This document shows, in pieces, positions 9,312 to 18,578 of a DNA stretch of 64,000 nt. A model generated the notes under the pieces. The model ran no database searches and was not told the DNA's origin. It was given only the letters and a program-made list of their open reading frames with translations. Both the position numbers and the translations under genes were made by a program. Numbering within the stretch: position 1 is the first letter of the stretch; every line of letters starts with the position of its first letter. Source of the DNA: Niastella sp. OAS944 (lineage in GTDB: Bacteria > Bacteroidota > Bacteroidia > Chitinophagales > Chitinophagaceae); the NCBI GenBank assembly GCA_024809215.1, contig JANUBW010000005.1, forward strand, positions 1-64,000, read 5' to 3'.

Positions 9312-9325
9312 TACCGGCCGGAGTT
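9289..9325 (-). terminator. Rho-independent terminator after susD
   Basis: On the minus strand AACTCCGGC (9325-9317) pairs with GCCGGAGTT (9303-9295) and is followed by a run of T (9296-9289 read in reverse). It sits 28 nt after the susD stop and ahead of the regulator gene. Confidence 0.75.
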
Positions 9326-9353
9326 GTGCTATTCTGTAACTGCTGGCGTAGGG

Positions 9354-10670
9354 CTACAGCAGGTTAGGATTATTGGCGATGGCGCTTTTGGGAAAGCGCA
9401 GGGTATATCGGAAATCATTCTGTTCCAATTTGAAAGTGTCACCGTTTACTTCGTGTTGTATGGTTGGTTGTCCATAGCGGCGCAGGTCGTACCAGCGGTG
9501 GCCTTCCTGTGCCAGTTCTCTTTCGCGTTCGGCTATTATTTCTTCCAGCAGCGCTTGTTTGTTAAGGCCGTTTACGCGGGTGGCTTCAGTTTGATAGTAG
9601 GCTGGTCTCAGGCGCTTCACTTTCAGGGCCAGCAGGTGTTCACGGGCTGCTGTTAAATTATCCGTTTGCAGCGCCGCTTCTGCCTGTATCAGGTACAGCT
9701 CTCCATTGCGGAAAGATATTTTCAACGCATCGCTGTTACCTTTCAGGGAAACATAGTCGCCACCGGATTTTCTGAAATACAGCGGATAACGCAGATCGTT
9801 CTGCTGATTGTATATGGTGAGCAGGTGGTTGGAGATATAAGCCACATTGCGCAGGTCGTATGCTTTTTCCATAGACATAATGTTTTCTGCACTCTGATAG
9901 TGGCTGGGCAAACGGGTTGAAGTGTTCAGGTCTTCCAGGGCATTGTTCATAGCCAGCGCCGCTGTAGCGGCTTCCTGTGCCAAGGTCCATTCACCTCTGA
10001 ATTCCCTTACCCTTGCCAGTAGTGCAAGCGCGGCACGTGTGGTAAACCGGTAGTTCTTGCCTGTCTCAAAATTGTCTGTATTCAGCAGTTGCCTGCCTGC
10101 TGCTATGTCTGCCAGTATTTGTGTGTATACGGCTTCTACAGTTGCGGGTGCATAGTTCTGCTCCAGGTCTATTTTTAATGCCAGTGGTACGCCTCGCTCT
10201 GTACTGGCAGTAGCTGCATTGTAGGGTTTGGCATACAGGTTCAGCAGTTCAAAATGAGCATAGGCGCGCATCAGGTAGGCTTCTCCTTTCAGTTGTGCGG
10301 TTACGGTGTTTTTACCAGCTTCATTCTCTACTTCGGCTATTACCTGGTTCACGTAGAAGATGGTTTTATAAAAACCTTCATATGCAAACTCCATGGTCAC
10401 CGGGTCGGGGTTTGCATCCTTCCAGTTATAAATGTCTCTATAGTTGGGATATTCAGTTGAGTACTCGTCCAGCACAAGCTCGTCTGTACGTAAAGACAGC
10501 AGGGATTTATGTGCAGGAAAACTAACATAGGCTGAAGTCATCAGCGCACGAAAGTCGTCTTCGGTTTTAGGTATAACGCGGCCCACCGGTTCTATATCCA
10601 GGTATTTTTTACAGCTGGTAGCGCCGGTAACGAGTGCAAAAGCTGCTATAATTGTTATGATCTTGTTCAT
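9354..10670 (-). CDS. SusD/RagB-family outer-membrane lipoprotein
   Basis: The 438-residue protein has a lipoprotein signal peptide (IITIIAAFALVTGATSC, Cys at 20) followed by KKYLDIEP, the standard start of mature SusD proteins. TPR-like helices follow (KGEAYLMRAYAHFELLNLYA; ARVREFRGEWTLAQEAA), then the C-terminal RagB motif ERERELAQEGHRWYDLRRYG. SusD caps the SusC pore and binds the nutrient. It starts 11 bp after the susC stop, so the two are co-transcribed and probably form one complex. The protease two genes upstream suggests a peptide or protein-derived ligand, but this is inference. At 438 residues it is on the short side for the family. Confidence 0.93.
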   Translation of the reverse strand: MNKIITIIAAFALVTGATSCKKYLDIEPVGRVIPKTEDDFRALMTSAYVSFPAHKSLLSLRTDELVLDEYSTEYPNYRDIYNWKDANPDPVTMEFAYEGFYKTIFYVNQVIAEVENEAGKNTVTAQLKGEAYLMRAYAHFELLNLYAKPYNAATASTERGVPLALKIDLEQNYAPATVEAVYTQILADIAAGRQLLNTDNFETGKNYRFTTRAALALLARVREFRGEWTLAQEAATAALAMNNALEDLNTSTRLPSHYQSAENIMSMEKAYDLRNVAYISNHLLTIYNQQNDLRYPLYFRKSGGDYVSLKGNSDALKISFRNGELYLIQAEAALQTDNLTAAREHLLALKVKRLRPAYYQTEATRVNGLNKQALLEEIIAERERELAQEGHRWYDLRRYGQPTIQHEVNGDTFKLEQNDFRYTLRFPKSAIANNPNLL

Positions 10671-10681
10671 GATGTTGTTAA

Positions 10682-13600
10682 TTAAAAAGTGGCGTTTAAT
10701 CCAATAGCAAAGCTTTTGGTAATGGGTTGTGCGTAAATGTTGCCAAATGTTTCCGGATCAAAATAGCCGTCGTAGCTGGTACCAAATACAAATGGGTTTC
10801 TGGTTTCTACAGACAGTCTCAGGCTGCTGGCCCTCATTTTGCCGGCTATAGCAGCTGGCATAGTATAGCCCAGGCGTATGCTGTTGATGCGTACATAGCT
10901 CAGCTTTTTTGCAAACAAGTCCCACTGTTTGTAAGAGCCAACAGGGTCTTGTGAAAACATCCAGGTGTAGGCCATCCAGCGGTCGCCTCCATAGCTTTCT
11001 TTACCAAAAGCGGCAGGTATGCCTTCTCTCGATTTAGAATAGTTCAGTCCACGGTCTAATAAAGCAGGATTGTACGCTGGTGTGCGTTGGCGCCATTGGT
11101 CCAGGTTGAACAGGGCCGATACTGCCAGGTCAAAACTACCCAAACGGAAGCGGTTGGTGATACCACCTGTATACTTAGGATCGGTATCACCGATATAAGT
11201 ATACAAACCCTGGAACTGCTGCGGTGTAAGGCGTGTAGCCAGTATTTCACGTGGGAATATGTCGGCATAAGGATCGTACAACTGATAGAAGTCTTCCATC
11301 GACAATGTTTTATCACCTTGTTTGAACAAAGGAAGACCATTGGCATCTACACCGACAGTAGGCAATACAAACAAAGCGTTTACTGCATATCCTTCTTTAG
11401 AAGGCATGAAATCGCTGGCGCGCACTTTTTGTCTTTCTACCCTGCTTTTGTTATGAGAAATATTGAAGTCGGTATACCATTGGAAACGGCGGGTATTGAT
11501 GTTCCTGGTGCTGATGCTCAGTTCCAGACCTTTGTTGGTTATGCGTGCAAAGTTAGAGCTGGTGTATTCAAAACCATTTTCCAGTTGCAGTGCTTCTGTA
11601 CCAATCAGGTCTTTGCTATTACGGTGATAATAGTCGAAGGTGATTTGAACGGCATTTTTAAACAGACCCATATCCAGGCCGGCGTTTACAGTGGTGGTCT
11701 TTTCCCATCTCAGTTTGTTATTGGGCGGGCTTGTTACATTGATGGTTGGTTCACTGTTGCCAGGTAGTATGGTGCCAACGTTGTAGTTTCCTACTACAAA
11801 AGGCGACGTGTTCTTGTCTATGTTGCCCTGTATACCGTAAGAGCCGCGTACGCGCAGGTTGGTGATCCAGGCAATATCTTGCATAAACGCTTCTTCTCTT
11901 ACGTTCCATGCGCCAGACAAAGAGTAGATAGGCAGGTATTTGTATTTCGGATCTACACCAAACAGGTCCGACCCATCAAAACGAATGCTGCCATACAGGG
12001 TATACTTACGGTTGTAGGTATAAGAGAGTGTAGCATAGGCCGACACAAATGCATTCTCCACAAACGCTTTCTGATAAGCGCGGAAATCGGCGTTGCCAGC
12101 CATATCTGCGTTCGGGAAAACAATATTCTGCGTGGTTCCGGTTTGTTGGTTGTACCCAAAACCTTTGCTGAAGACATCTGTGTTCTTGTTTCTTCTCAAC
12201 TCTGTACCCAGCAAGGCATCTATTTCGTGCTTCCTGTTGAATACTTTGTTGTACTCCAGCATATTCTTCCAGTTGTATTGGAAGAAGGAGGTATGCTGGT
12301 TTTGAATGGTTCCACCTGCAGGCAGGTAATATTCGTATTTGCGTGTAGCGGAGTTATAGTAGCGGGTAGTTTCACGCAGCTTGCGCAGGAAGTAAGAGTT
12401 GGTACCTGCATAGCGTTCAATACCTGTTTCGTCAAACTGCAAACCCAGTTCAGAGCGCAGTTTCAGTGAAGGCAATATTTTGTAACTGGCAGTAAACAGG
12501 CCCTTCATGCTGTTGTTTTTAAGCTGGTAGCGGGTATTGTCTCTTTCTTCAATAATGTTGAAGGGAAGATATACATCACCACTTAAGTTGGCCGTACCAA
12601 AGATATCCTGGTCATACACATAGTTGCCGTTGGCATCTCTTACCGTTAAATAAGGGTTCACATTGCGTGAGTAGCGTGATGGACTGGTATTGCCATCTAT
12701 CTCGGTCAGATAGTTGTTTCGCGTAGTGTTGGTACCAAACAAAGCTACACCCAGGTTTAATTTAGAAGAGATATTGAAATCGGTTTTCAACGTTACGTTA
12801 TACCGTTTCAGACCTGTACCCACAGTAGCGCCTTTTTCGTTATAGTAGCCGCCAGAGAAATAATAGTTGGCCTGGTCGTTACCACCAGACAGGCTAAGGC
12901 CGTATTGCTGGTTTACAGCCGTCTGGTACAGTTCGTTGCCCCAGTTGGTATTGTTGCTGCGCAGATCGTTAATAGCCTGTTGTGTAGTAGCGCTCAGTGC
13001 GTTAAAGCCATTGGATCTGTATTTGGACAGTTCACCTGATTTGTTCAGTATCCTGGCTATAGCACCCTGACCTTCGCGGTAGGTAAGATTCTCGTCCTGG
13101 GCCAAACCCAGTTCAAAATCTACTTTTTCGCTGGCATTCATCAGGTTCAGCTTGTCAAAATCGGGGCGTTCTGCAATAAAGGTGTTGGCTGTAAAGTTGA
13201 GAGCTACAGGACCTTTCTTACCTTTTTTCGTGGTGATCACAATTACTCCATTAGAAGCCCTGGCGCCATAGATGGCAGTGGCAGCAGCATCTTTCAGTAC
13301 GGTAATGTCTGCAATATCATCGGGGTTCAAACCGGCAATAGGCAGGTTGCGCAGCTGATCAATGTTGTCTTTGTCATAGCTCACAGGCAGGCTGGTACCT
13401 TCAAGTGGTATACCATCCAATACCCACAGCGGGTCTTGTGTTGTAAGTGAGGCTGTACCGCGTATCCTGATCTTAGGAGCAGCGTTAGGGCCGCCGTTCA
13501 CCGACGTTACAGCTACACCGGCTACCTGGCCTTCCAGCATCTGGTCTATACCCGATACGCCTGTCTGGCGTATTTTATCGTAGTCTACTTTAACGGTAGC

Positions 13601-14005
13601 GGTCGTGTTCTTACGGCGCGATATGCCGGTATAACCGTTTACGATAACAGCCCCCAGTGTATTGCTGTCTGTGGCCAGGCGAATAATGATTGTTTTCTTA
13701 TTGGTAATATTTACCAATAAAGTATTGTAGCCCACACTGCTTACTTTCAAATAAGTGGTGCCTGCGGGTACTTTCAGGCTAAAGCGACCTTCAACATTGG
13801 TAACGGCGCCCATCACCGAATTCTGAATTACATCAGCGCCTGCCTGCTCTCCTATTGGGGATTTGTCTACGAATACAGAAGCGCCGGGAATGGGCTTGCC
13901 GCTTTCTTCCGACAATACTTGTCCCTTAATGGTTGTTTGCTCCTGGCTAAAGCCGGTAGAAATGCTCACCAGCAATAAAAGGAGGGGTAATACTAGTCTG
14001 CTCAT
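10682..14005 (-). CDS. SusC/RagA-family TonB-linked outer-membrane transporter
   Basis: The 1107-residue protein has a signal peptide (LVLPLLLLLVSISTGFSQ), a carboxypeptidase-regulatory-like domain at about residues 27-110 (IKGQVLSEESGKPIPGASVF), then the plug domain. The plug carries SusC hallmarks: GISRRKNTTATVKVD, LEGQVAGVAVTSVNGGPNAA, DDIADITVLKDAAATAIYG and ARASNGVIVITTKKGKKG. The remaining ~850 residues are the 22-strand barrel ending in aromatic Phe (GLNATF). It imports an oligomeric nutrient together with the SusD at 9354-10670. The gene begins 26 bp after the metalloprotease stop, so all three form a transcription unit under the upstream histidine kinase. Confidence 0.95.
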   Translation of the reverse strand: MSRLVLPLLLLLVSISTGFSQEQTTIKGQVLSEESGKPIPGASVFVDKSPIGEQAGADVIQNSVMGAVTNVEGRFSLKVPAGTTYLKVSSVGYNTLLVNITNKKTIIIRLATDSNTLGAVIVNGYTGISRRKNTTATVKVDYDKIRQTGVSGIDQMLEGQVAGVAVTSVNGGPNAAPKIRIRGTASLTTQDPLWVLDGIPLEGTSLPVSYDKDNIDQLRNLPIAGLNPDDIADITVLKDAAATAIYGARASNGVIVITTKKGKKGPVALNFTANTFIAERPDFDKLNLMNASEKVDFELGLAQDENLTYREGQGAIARILNKSGELSKYRSNGFNALSATTQQAINDLRSNNTNWGNELYQTAVNQQYGLSLSGGNDQANYYFSGGYYNEKGATVGTGLKRYNVTLKTDFNISSKLNLGVALFGTNTTRNNYLTEIDGNTSPSRYSRNVNPYLTVRDANGNYVYDQDIFGTANLSGDVYLPFNIIEERDNTRYQLKNNSMKGLFTASYKILPSLKLRSELGLQFDETGIERYAGTNSYFLRKLRETTRYYNSATRKYEYYLPAGGTIQNQHTSFFQYNWKNMLEYNKVFNRKHEIDALLGTELRRNKNTDVFSKGFGYNQQTGTTQNIVFPNADMAGNADFRAYQKAFVENAFVSAYATLSYTYNRKYTLYGSIRFDGSDLFGVDPKYKYLPIYSLSGAWNVREEAFMQDIAWITNLRVRGSYGIQGNIDKNTSPFVVGNYNVGTILPGNSEPTINVTSPPNNKLRWEKTTTVNAGLDMGLFKNAVQITFDYYHRNSKDLIGTEALQLENGFEYTSSNFARITNKGLELSISTRNINTRRFQWYTDFNISHNKSRVERQKVRASDFMPSKEGYAVNALFVLPTVGVDANGLPLFKQGDKTLSMEDFYQLYDPYADIFPREILATRLTPQQFQGLYTYIGDTDPKYTGGITNRFRLGSFDLAVSALFNLDQWRQRTPAYNPALLDRGLNYSKSREGIPAAFGKESYGGDRWMAYTWMFSQDPVGSYKQWDLFAKKLSYVRINSIRLGYTMPAAIAGKMRASSLRLSVETRNPFVFGTSYDGYFDPETFGNIYAQPITKSFAIGLNATF

Positions 14006-14031
14006 TTTTGCAAGATTATGGTAGTTTTGGG

Positions 14032-16662
14032 TTAATTCAATTGTAAATGTTGTCTGATGCGCAGCACCAGATCGAGGTAATGGTTTTTGGTATCTGTGTC
14101 GCCCTGATCTTTATGCTTTTCCAATGTTTGTAGTATTGTATACAGTTCTCCTCTTTTGGCTGCGGCCACACCAGAGGTGCGTGCCATAGCTGTTACATAT
14201 ATGTTGCGCAGCGCTACTGCATCAGCTGCATGGCCGACGCCGGTTACTTCTGTTTGTTGAAAAGCACGCGGCGTTAAATCACAAAGCTGTGGCAGATTTT
14301 GTAGTTTATTACGCAGCTGCACGCCGGCTGTGGTTGCTGCAGCATCTGCTGTTAATGTCTTTTTGGTGATCTTCTCCATCAGTTTATCTGTGCTTACGAT
14401 CAGGGCATCTACATAGTTCTGTTGGGTAAGCCTTTGATCCATCGTCAGCGACTGCCCCTGCAGTGTAGGCGCCAATATGTTTTTGCGACAGGAAGCGAGT
14501 AGTTCTGTAACGGTGAATACTTTTTGCTTACCGTACAGCGATTCCATTTCCAGCAGTCGCAGCAGTCTTTCATCACTCAGCAGGCTATAAAGCAGGCCGT
14601 ATTGCTGTTCGCGCTTCATATCATATGGGCCGTATTCAAAAGGTCCCAGCGGTGTATCTTTTACAGCAAAGCTATTGTTCAGCAGTGCAGGATTAAATAG
14701 CCAGGCAGGCATGGTGAGCATATGCTTCACCAGGAATTGAAAAGCACGTTGCTGCACTTCTTTCGCTACCGGTGTATAGGCCTTTTTTCCATCACCTGCT
14801 ACAGGATGCTCCAGGTGGTAACCGCCGATGTTGGCTATTACATGATCATTATAGGTATTCCATTGCCAGATAGCGGCCATGTATAGTTTTCCAGCCTGGT
14901 AGTAGGTATCGCCCGGCGCAGTGGTCCATTGTATTATTTGTGGTATCAGCCGTTTCAGGTTCAGCAAGCCGTATTCGCCCGCTTTCATGGCATCATCGCC
15001 AATGTCTTCCGATTGTGCTCTCGGGTCTATTACATGCTGGCTGCTTTGCTGCTCGCCATAGTGGTACAGCGGGTCATGGGCATGTGCTGCTATCCACTGC
15101 TGTTGCGTTTTCAGTGCCTGCCAGGGAGAGGTATTTTCGCCCAGCCAGCGATAGCCCCAGGCTATAGCATAGCTGTCGTAGATGCCAATGCCGGGCGTGA
15201 TAGCCGTTACATGATCTTCCGGTTGTGCTACATAATTAAAGCGGGCATAGTCCATAATAGAAGGGGCGGTGCCGCCCATGCGTGCGGTAAAGCTGGGCGA
15301 GCGCAGGGAATCTACCGGATAAGCAGCAGATGCGCCCATATTATGTTTCAATCCTAATGTGTGCCCTATCTCATGTGCAGCTACGAAGCGGATGGCGTTT
15401 CCCATCTGTGCTACGCTAAAATCATTTTCACGGGCGCCGGTATCAATAATACCGGTTTGTATGCGCATCCAGTATTGCAGCGAGGTCATTACATTGTGCC
15501 ACCAGATCACATCAGACTCCAGTATTTCACCAGAGCGTGGGTCTACCACCGCGGGGCCCATAGCATTAGACTTAGGCGAGGCGGCATAGGTAACTACAGA
15601 GTAGCGTATATCATCGCCATCAAAGTCGGCAGTATCTGTTACCAGCCTGGCTTGTATAGCATTCTTAAAGCCTGCGGCTTCAAATGCTTGCTGCCAGTCG
15701 TTGATGCCGGCCATAATATAAGGGCGCCATTGTACTGGCGTAGATGGATCTATATAAAAAATGATGGGGCGTGCAGGCTCTACCAACTGGCCAGCCAGGT
15801 AGCGGGCACGGTCATCGGGTTTGGGCTCCAGCCGCCAGCGGGTGATCAGTTCCCTGCTTTCCATTTTTTGTTGAGTATCGGAAAAATACCAGCGGGGCGT
15901 GGTAAAGTAGCCTACGCGGTTGTCTGCAAACCGCGGCTGCATAGGGCTTGCTGGCAGCAGCAGCAGATTGGCAGTTACGGCCATACTCACGGGCATAGTG
16001 GCTGGGCCTTCTGTTACAGCGGTGGTGAGTAATGAACGTACTACCACATTCTGCGGAAAGCTTTTGATGTGCTCTATACCAGAGAGTGCAGTTTTAGGAC
16101 TGGTTCCCAATCCTATATCGGTAAATACATCGTTAAAGCTTTTTTCCGATCCGTCAAATACCTTGTTTACTTTAATGACCACTGCCGATGAGTCTGGCGC
16201 ATAGGCGTCTATCTTAAAGCTTTCGATAACGGAGCCGGTAAAGTTGTCTTTTACCGATTGTGCTATGGCATCACCTGCAGGGGCTTCTGCCTGTGGCACA
16301 ATGGTTTTTACCCATACATTGCCTTTGCCGTTCAGGCTAAAGCGGATCAGCTTGTTGTTGGTATTCATTCCCTTGTTTATACCCGCTTCGTTGATAGCAA
16401 TGGGTACAGTGGAAATTTTGTTTACCAGCAGGAAGTCTTTTTCCAGCAGCGAAAGGGGGATCTCGAAGTAGTAGTCATTTTCTACCTGGTGCACTTTAAA
16501 GAGACCATCTGTAGTTTTCGCTTTTTTTAGCAGGGTATGGTAACTTTTTACTGAGCTTTTCTGTGCACTATCTTTTTTGTCATTGGGGGGCATATCCTGT
16601 GCCTGTAAGCCTGAGATAGAAAAGCAGAAAGCAGTTACAAATGAAATCTTGCTCCAAATCAT
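14032..16662 (-). CDS. Zinc-dependent secreted metalloprotease (DUF5117/DUF5118-type)
   Basis: From ATG 16662 the protein has 876 residues. It has a signal peptide (WSKISFVTAFCFSISGLQAQ) and a long N-terminal beta-rich region (DUF5118/DUF5117-like: LFKVHQVENDYYFEIP). The catalytic HEIGHTLGLKH follows, with H430, E431, H434 and third ligand H440 (metzincin-like HExxHxxGxxH), and SIMDYARFNY supplies the Met-turn. A GTG 63 bp upstream is in frame, but the extension is Arg/His-rich and would disrupt the signal peptide. It is placed between a sensor kinase and a SusCD pair, so it likely cuts protein or peptides outside the cell or in the periplasm and feeds the SusCD pore. That role is inferred; this family often occurs beside SusCD in Bacteroidota. 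Confidence 0.88.
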   Translation of the reverse strand: MIWSKISFVTAFCFSISGLQAQDMPPNDKKDSAQKSSVKSYHTLLKKAKTTDGLFKVHQVENDYYFEIPLSLLEKDFLLVNKISTVPIAINEAGINKGMNTNNKLIRFSLNGKGNVWVKTIVPQAEAPAGDAIAQSVKDNFTGSVIESFKIDAYAPDSSAVVIKVNKVFDGSEKSFNDVFTDIGLGTSPKTALSGIEHIKSFPQNVVVRSLLTTAVTEGPATMPVSMAVTANLLLLPASPMQPRFADNRVGYFTTPRWYFSDTQQKMESRELITRWRLEPKPDDRARYLAGQLVEPARPIIFYIDPSTPVQWRPYIMAGINDWQQAFEAAGFKNAIQARLVTDTADFDGDDIRYSVVTYAASPKSNAMGPAVVDPRSGEILESDVIWWHNVMTSLQYWMRIQTGIIDTGARENDFSVAQMGNAIRFVAAHEIGHTLGLKHNMGASAAYPVDSLRSPSFTARMGGTAPSIMDYARFNYVAQPEDHVTAITPGIGIYDSYAIAWGYRWLGENTSPWQALKTQQQWIAAHAHDPLYHYGEQQSSQHVIDPRAQSEDIGDDAMKAGEYGLLNLKRLIPQIIQWTTAPGDTYYQAGKLYMAAIWQWNTYNDHVIANIGGYHLEHPVAGDGKKAYTPVAKEVQQRAFQFLVKHMLTMPAWLFNPALLNNSFAVKDTPLGPFEYGPYDMKREQQYGLLYSLLSDERLLRLLEMESLYGKQKVFTVTELLASCRKNILAPTLQGQSLTMDQRLTQQNYVDALIVSTDKLMEKITKKTLTADAAATTAGVQLRNKLQNLPQLCDLTPRAFQQTEVTGVGHAADAVALRNIYVTAMARTSGVAAAKRGELYTILQTLEKHKDQGDTDTKNHYLDLVLRIRQHLQLN

Positions 16663-16780
16663 TCCTCCAAAATCGCGAATAATCAAAGAATGAAAATGCC
16701 GCTGGCGACGAACTGGCGGCTTCACCGGAGTGAAACCGCAGTTGAGGGGAGTGAAATTATTAAGGCATGCGGGTTAGTAA

Positions 16781-18400
16781 CTATCCGGTAACACGCAGCA
16801 CCGGCAGGTAGCAGGTAAAATGGCTGCCTGCTACACCACAGCGAAAGCTGTGATGGCCCAGGTAAGTATAGGTACCACGCAGGTAGTCGAGCCCATGTTT
16901 GCCCGATCCTTTTACATCTTTACGAAGTTGCAGGTTGTTACTTACTACTATATGGTCGCCTTCGCTTTGTATGGTAATGTGTAGCGGCGTTTCTTTCGAC
17001 ACTATATTATGCTTCACCGCATTTTCTATAAGCGTTTGCAGGCTCATAAACGGTATTTGCCCATGCAAATGCTCGTCTGACAATTGTACGGTTAAGGGTT
17101 GCAGGCCCTGACCAAACCGTATTTTCAACAGGAAAAAATATTCATTGGCAAAGTTCAGCTCTTCTGCTACGGTGGATAGCTCTTCCGGATGGGCATCCAA
17201 TACGTAGCGGTATACCCGGGATAGCTTCATGACGAAGGACTGTGCCAATTGGGGCGACTGTTCTATCAGCGCATTCAGAGAGCTGAGTGAATTGAACAGG
17301 AAATGCGGATCTACTTTATCTTTTAGCGTATTCAGCTGCAACAGGGCATTATGCTTCTCCTGTCTTTCTGCCATCAGGCTCAGTGTCTGCTTTTCAGCCA
17401 ACAGCTCCTGCCGCGTTAGTTCGGCCTGCTGGCGCAGCATAAATTCTTTCTGCCATTTTGTTTGCGCCCATACTATCAGCGCCAATATCATAATGGCGGT
17501 GGAGGCAAACAGCAGTAGCATGTATTTTTCAATGGCTTTTACATCTTCATCTACCGCCAGCAGCGGCGTATCTACTACCAGTGTCCATTGCGCACCGATA
17601 AGCTGCAAGGGTGTTTGAAACCTTACCACCGGCAATCCCTGCAGATAGGTGGAGTTGATGGTTTGATAACTGGTAATGCTATCGCCCAGTGGCTTTTTGT
17701 TGGTAATAGCCTGTACGCCTGCCGGCATGCGCCGGCCAATTAGTTTTTCATCGGGATGCGATATATAGGTGCCATGCTCATCCACAACAAAGGCATAGGC
17801 ACGGCCGGTAGTGTCTACACTCCATAGGTAGTGCTGCAGTTGTTGCAGATTAATGTCCAGGCCCAGTAATAATATCGAAGAGTCGGAAAGTTGATAGCGG
17901 GTAGTAGCCAGCCAGTGTAAAGAATCGGCTATGCTGAGGGTGGTGCTGGCATTGTTGCCAGTGCCTGGCACAGCCAGTAGCTGGCGAATGTTTTGCAGCT
18001 GATAAGGTTGCAGGGAATTGGTTAAGTAATGGCTATCCTGTTTTTGCACAGCACGCAGCAAAGTGTCGCTCCGGCGTACTAAGGCATAAAAGCCTTTATT
18101 GATTTGCGGATGGCTAAGTAGCAGCGCTTCTGCAAACGGAAGGTTCTGTTGCACTGCTGCACTATTGGGCAGCTGCGATACTACAGAAGCGATATTGTTT
18201 AATCCTTTTAGAAAACTGGCAAACTCATTTTTGAATACTGTAGACTTCAGTTGGTAAACCTTCGCTGCCATGTCGTCGCTAATTTGGCGGGTGCGCTTAC
18301 CAGATTGCACAGATATGAAAACGCCTATAATGGCAAAGCAGGTAAATATTAAAACGCCGGAGATAATGAAGTAGCCAGACCGGTAAATCTGTGATATCAT
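16781..18400 (-). CDS. Cache-domain LytS-type sensor histidine kinase
   Basis: The 539-residue protein has a first transmembrane helix at 10-30 and a periplasmic region of about 260 residues with Cache-like features (YALVRRSDTLLRAVQ; AYAFVVDEHGTYISHPDEKL). A second helix spans 293-311. A coiled-coil linker follows, and then a His_kinase (LytS) domain with phospho-acceptor H366 in DPHFLFNSL. The ATPase part shows the N-box IENAVKHN and a Gly-rich GSGKHGL. Cache domains sense small ligands, here probably a peptide or other product of the adjacent protease/SusCD system. The gene is first of the block; its partner regulator lies last, at 8505-9248. Confidence 0.9.
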   Translation of the reverse strand: MISQIYRSGYFIISGVLIFTCFAIIGVFISVQSGKRTRQISDDMAAKVYQLKSTVFKNEFASFLKGLNNIASVVSQLPNSAAVQQNLPFAEALLLSHPQINKGFYALVRRSDTLLRAVQKQDSHYLTNSLQPYQLQNIRQLLAVPGTGNNASTTLSIADSLHWLATTRYQLSDSSILLLGLDINLQQLQHYLWSVDTTGRAYAFVVDEHGTYISHPDEKLIGRRMPAGVQAITNKKPLGDSITSYQTINSTYLQGLPVVRFQTPLQLIGAQWTLVVDTPLLAVDEDVKAIEKYMLLLFASTAIMILALIVWAQTKWQKEFMLRQQAELTRQELLAEKQTLSLMAERQEKHNALLQLNTLKDKVDPHFLFNSLSSLNALIEQSPQLAQSFVMKLSRVYRYVLDAHPEELSTVAEELNFANEYFFLLKIRFGQGLQPLTVQLSDEHLHGQIPFMSLQTLIENAVKHNIVSKETPLHITIQSEGDHIVVSNNLQLRKDVKGSGKHGLDYLRGTYTYLGHHSFRCGVAGSHFTCYLPVLRVTG

Positions 18401-18541
18401 GCCGTAAAGATAAAGAAGGTCGTCACATTCAATGCATGGCTTTGCTTTGATACCGAAAAATCATTAAGTATAACAGCATTCCACGTCTTTTTGTGTTAGA
18501 CATTCCTCCTTTTGGGTTATGACTGGGGATTAAGCTCAACC

Positions 18542-18549
18542 TACTTTTG
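18542..18549 (+). promoter_or_regulatory. -7 promoter element of the SDR gene
   Basis: TACTTTTG matches TAnnTTTG and lies 30 nt before ATG 18579. A TTTG at 18511-18514 is a possible but rather distant -33 element. The placement argues against starting the SDR at the upstream TTG (18549). Confidence 0.4.
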
Positions 18550-18578
18550 TGTTATCAACAAATGCAAAAAAAAGCAAA

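Noticed and set aside
11087-12469. Plus-strand open frames of 226 and 196 codons inside susC
   Set aside because: Antisense shadows of a well-defined SusC gene; no coherent domain when translated.
14929-16032. Plus-strand frames of up to 223 codons inside the metalloprotease
   Set aside because: Antisense to HExxH-containing coding sequence; Cys/Arg-rich translation typical of shadow frames.
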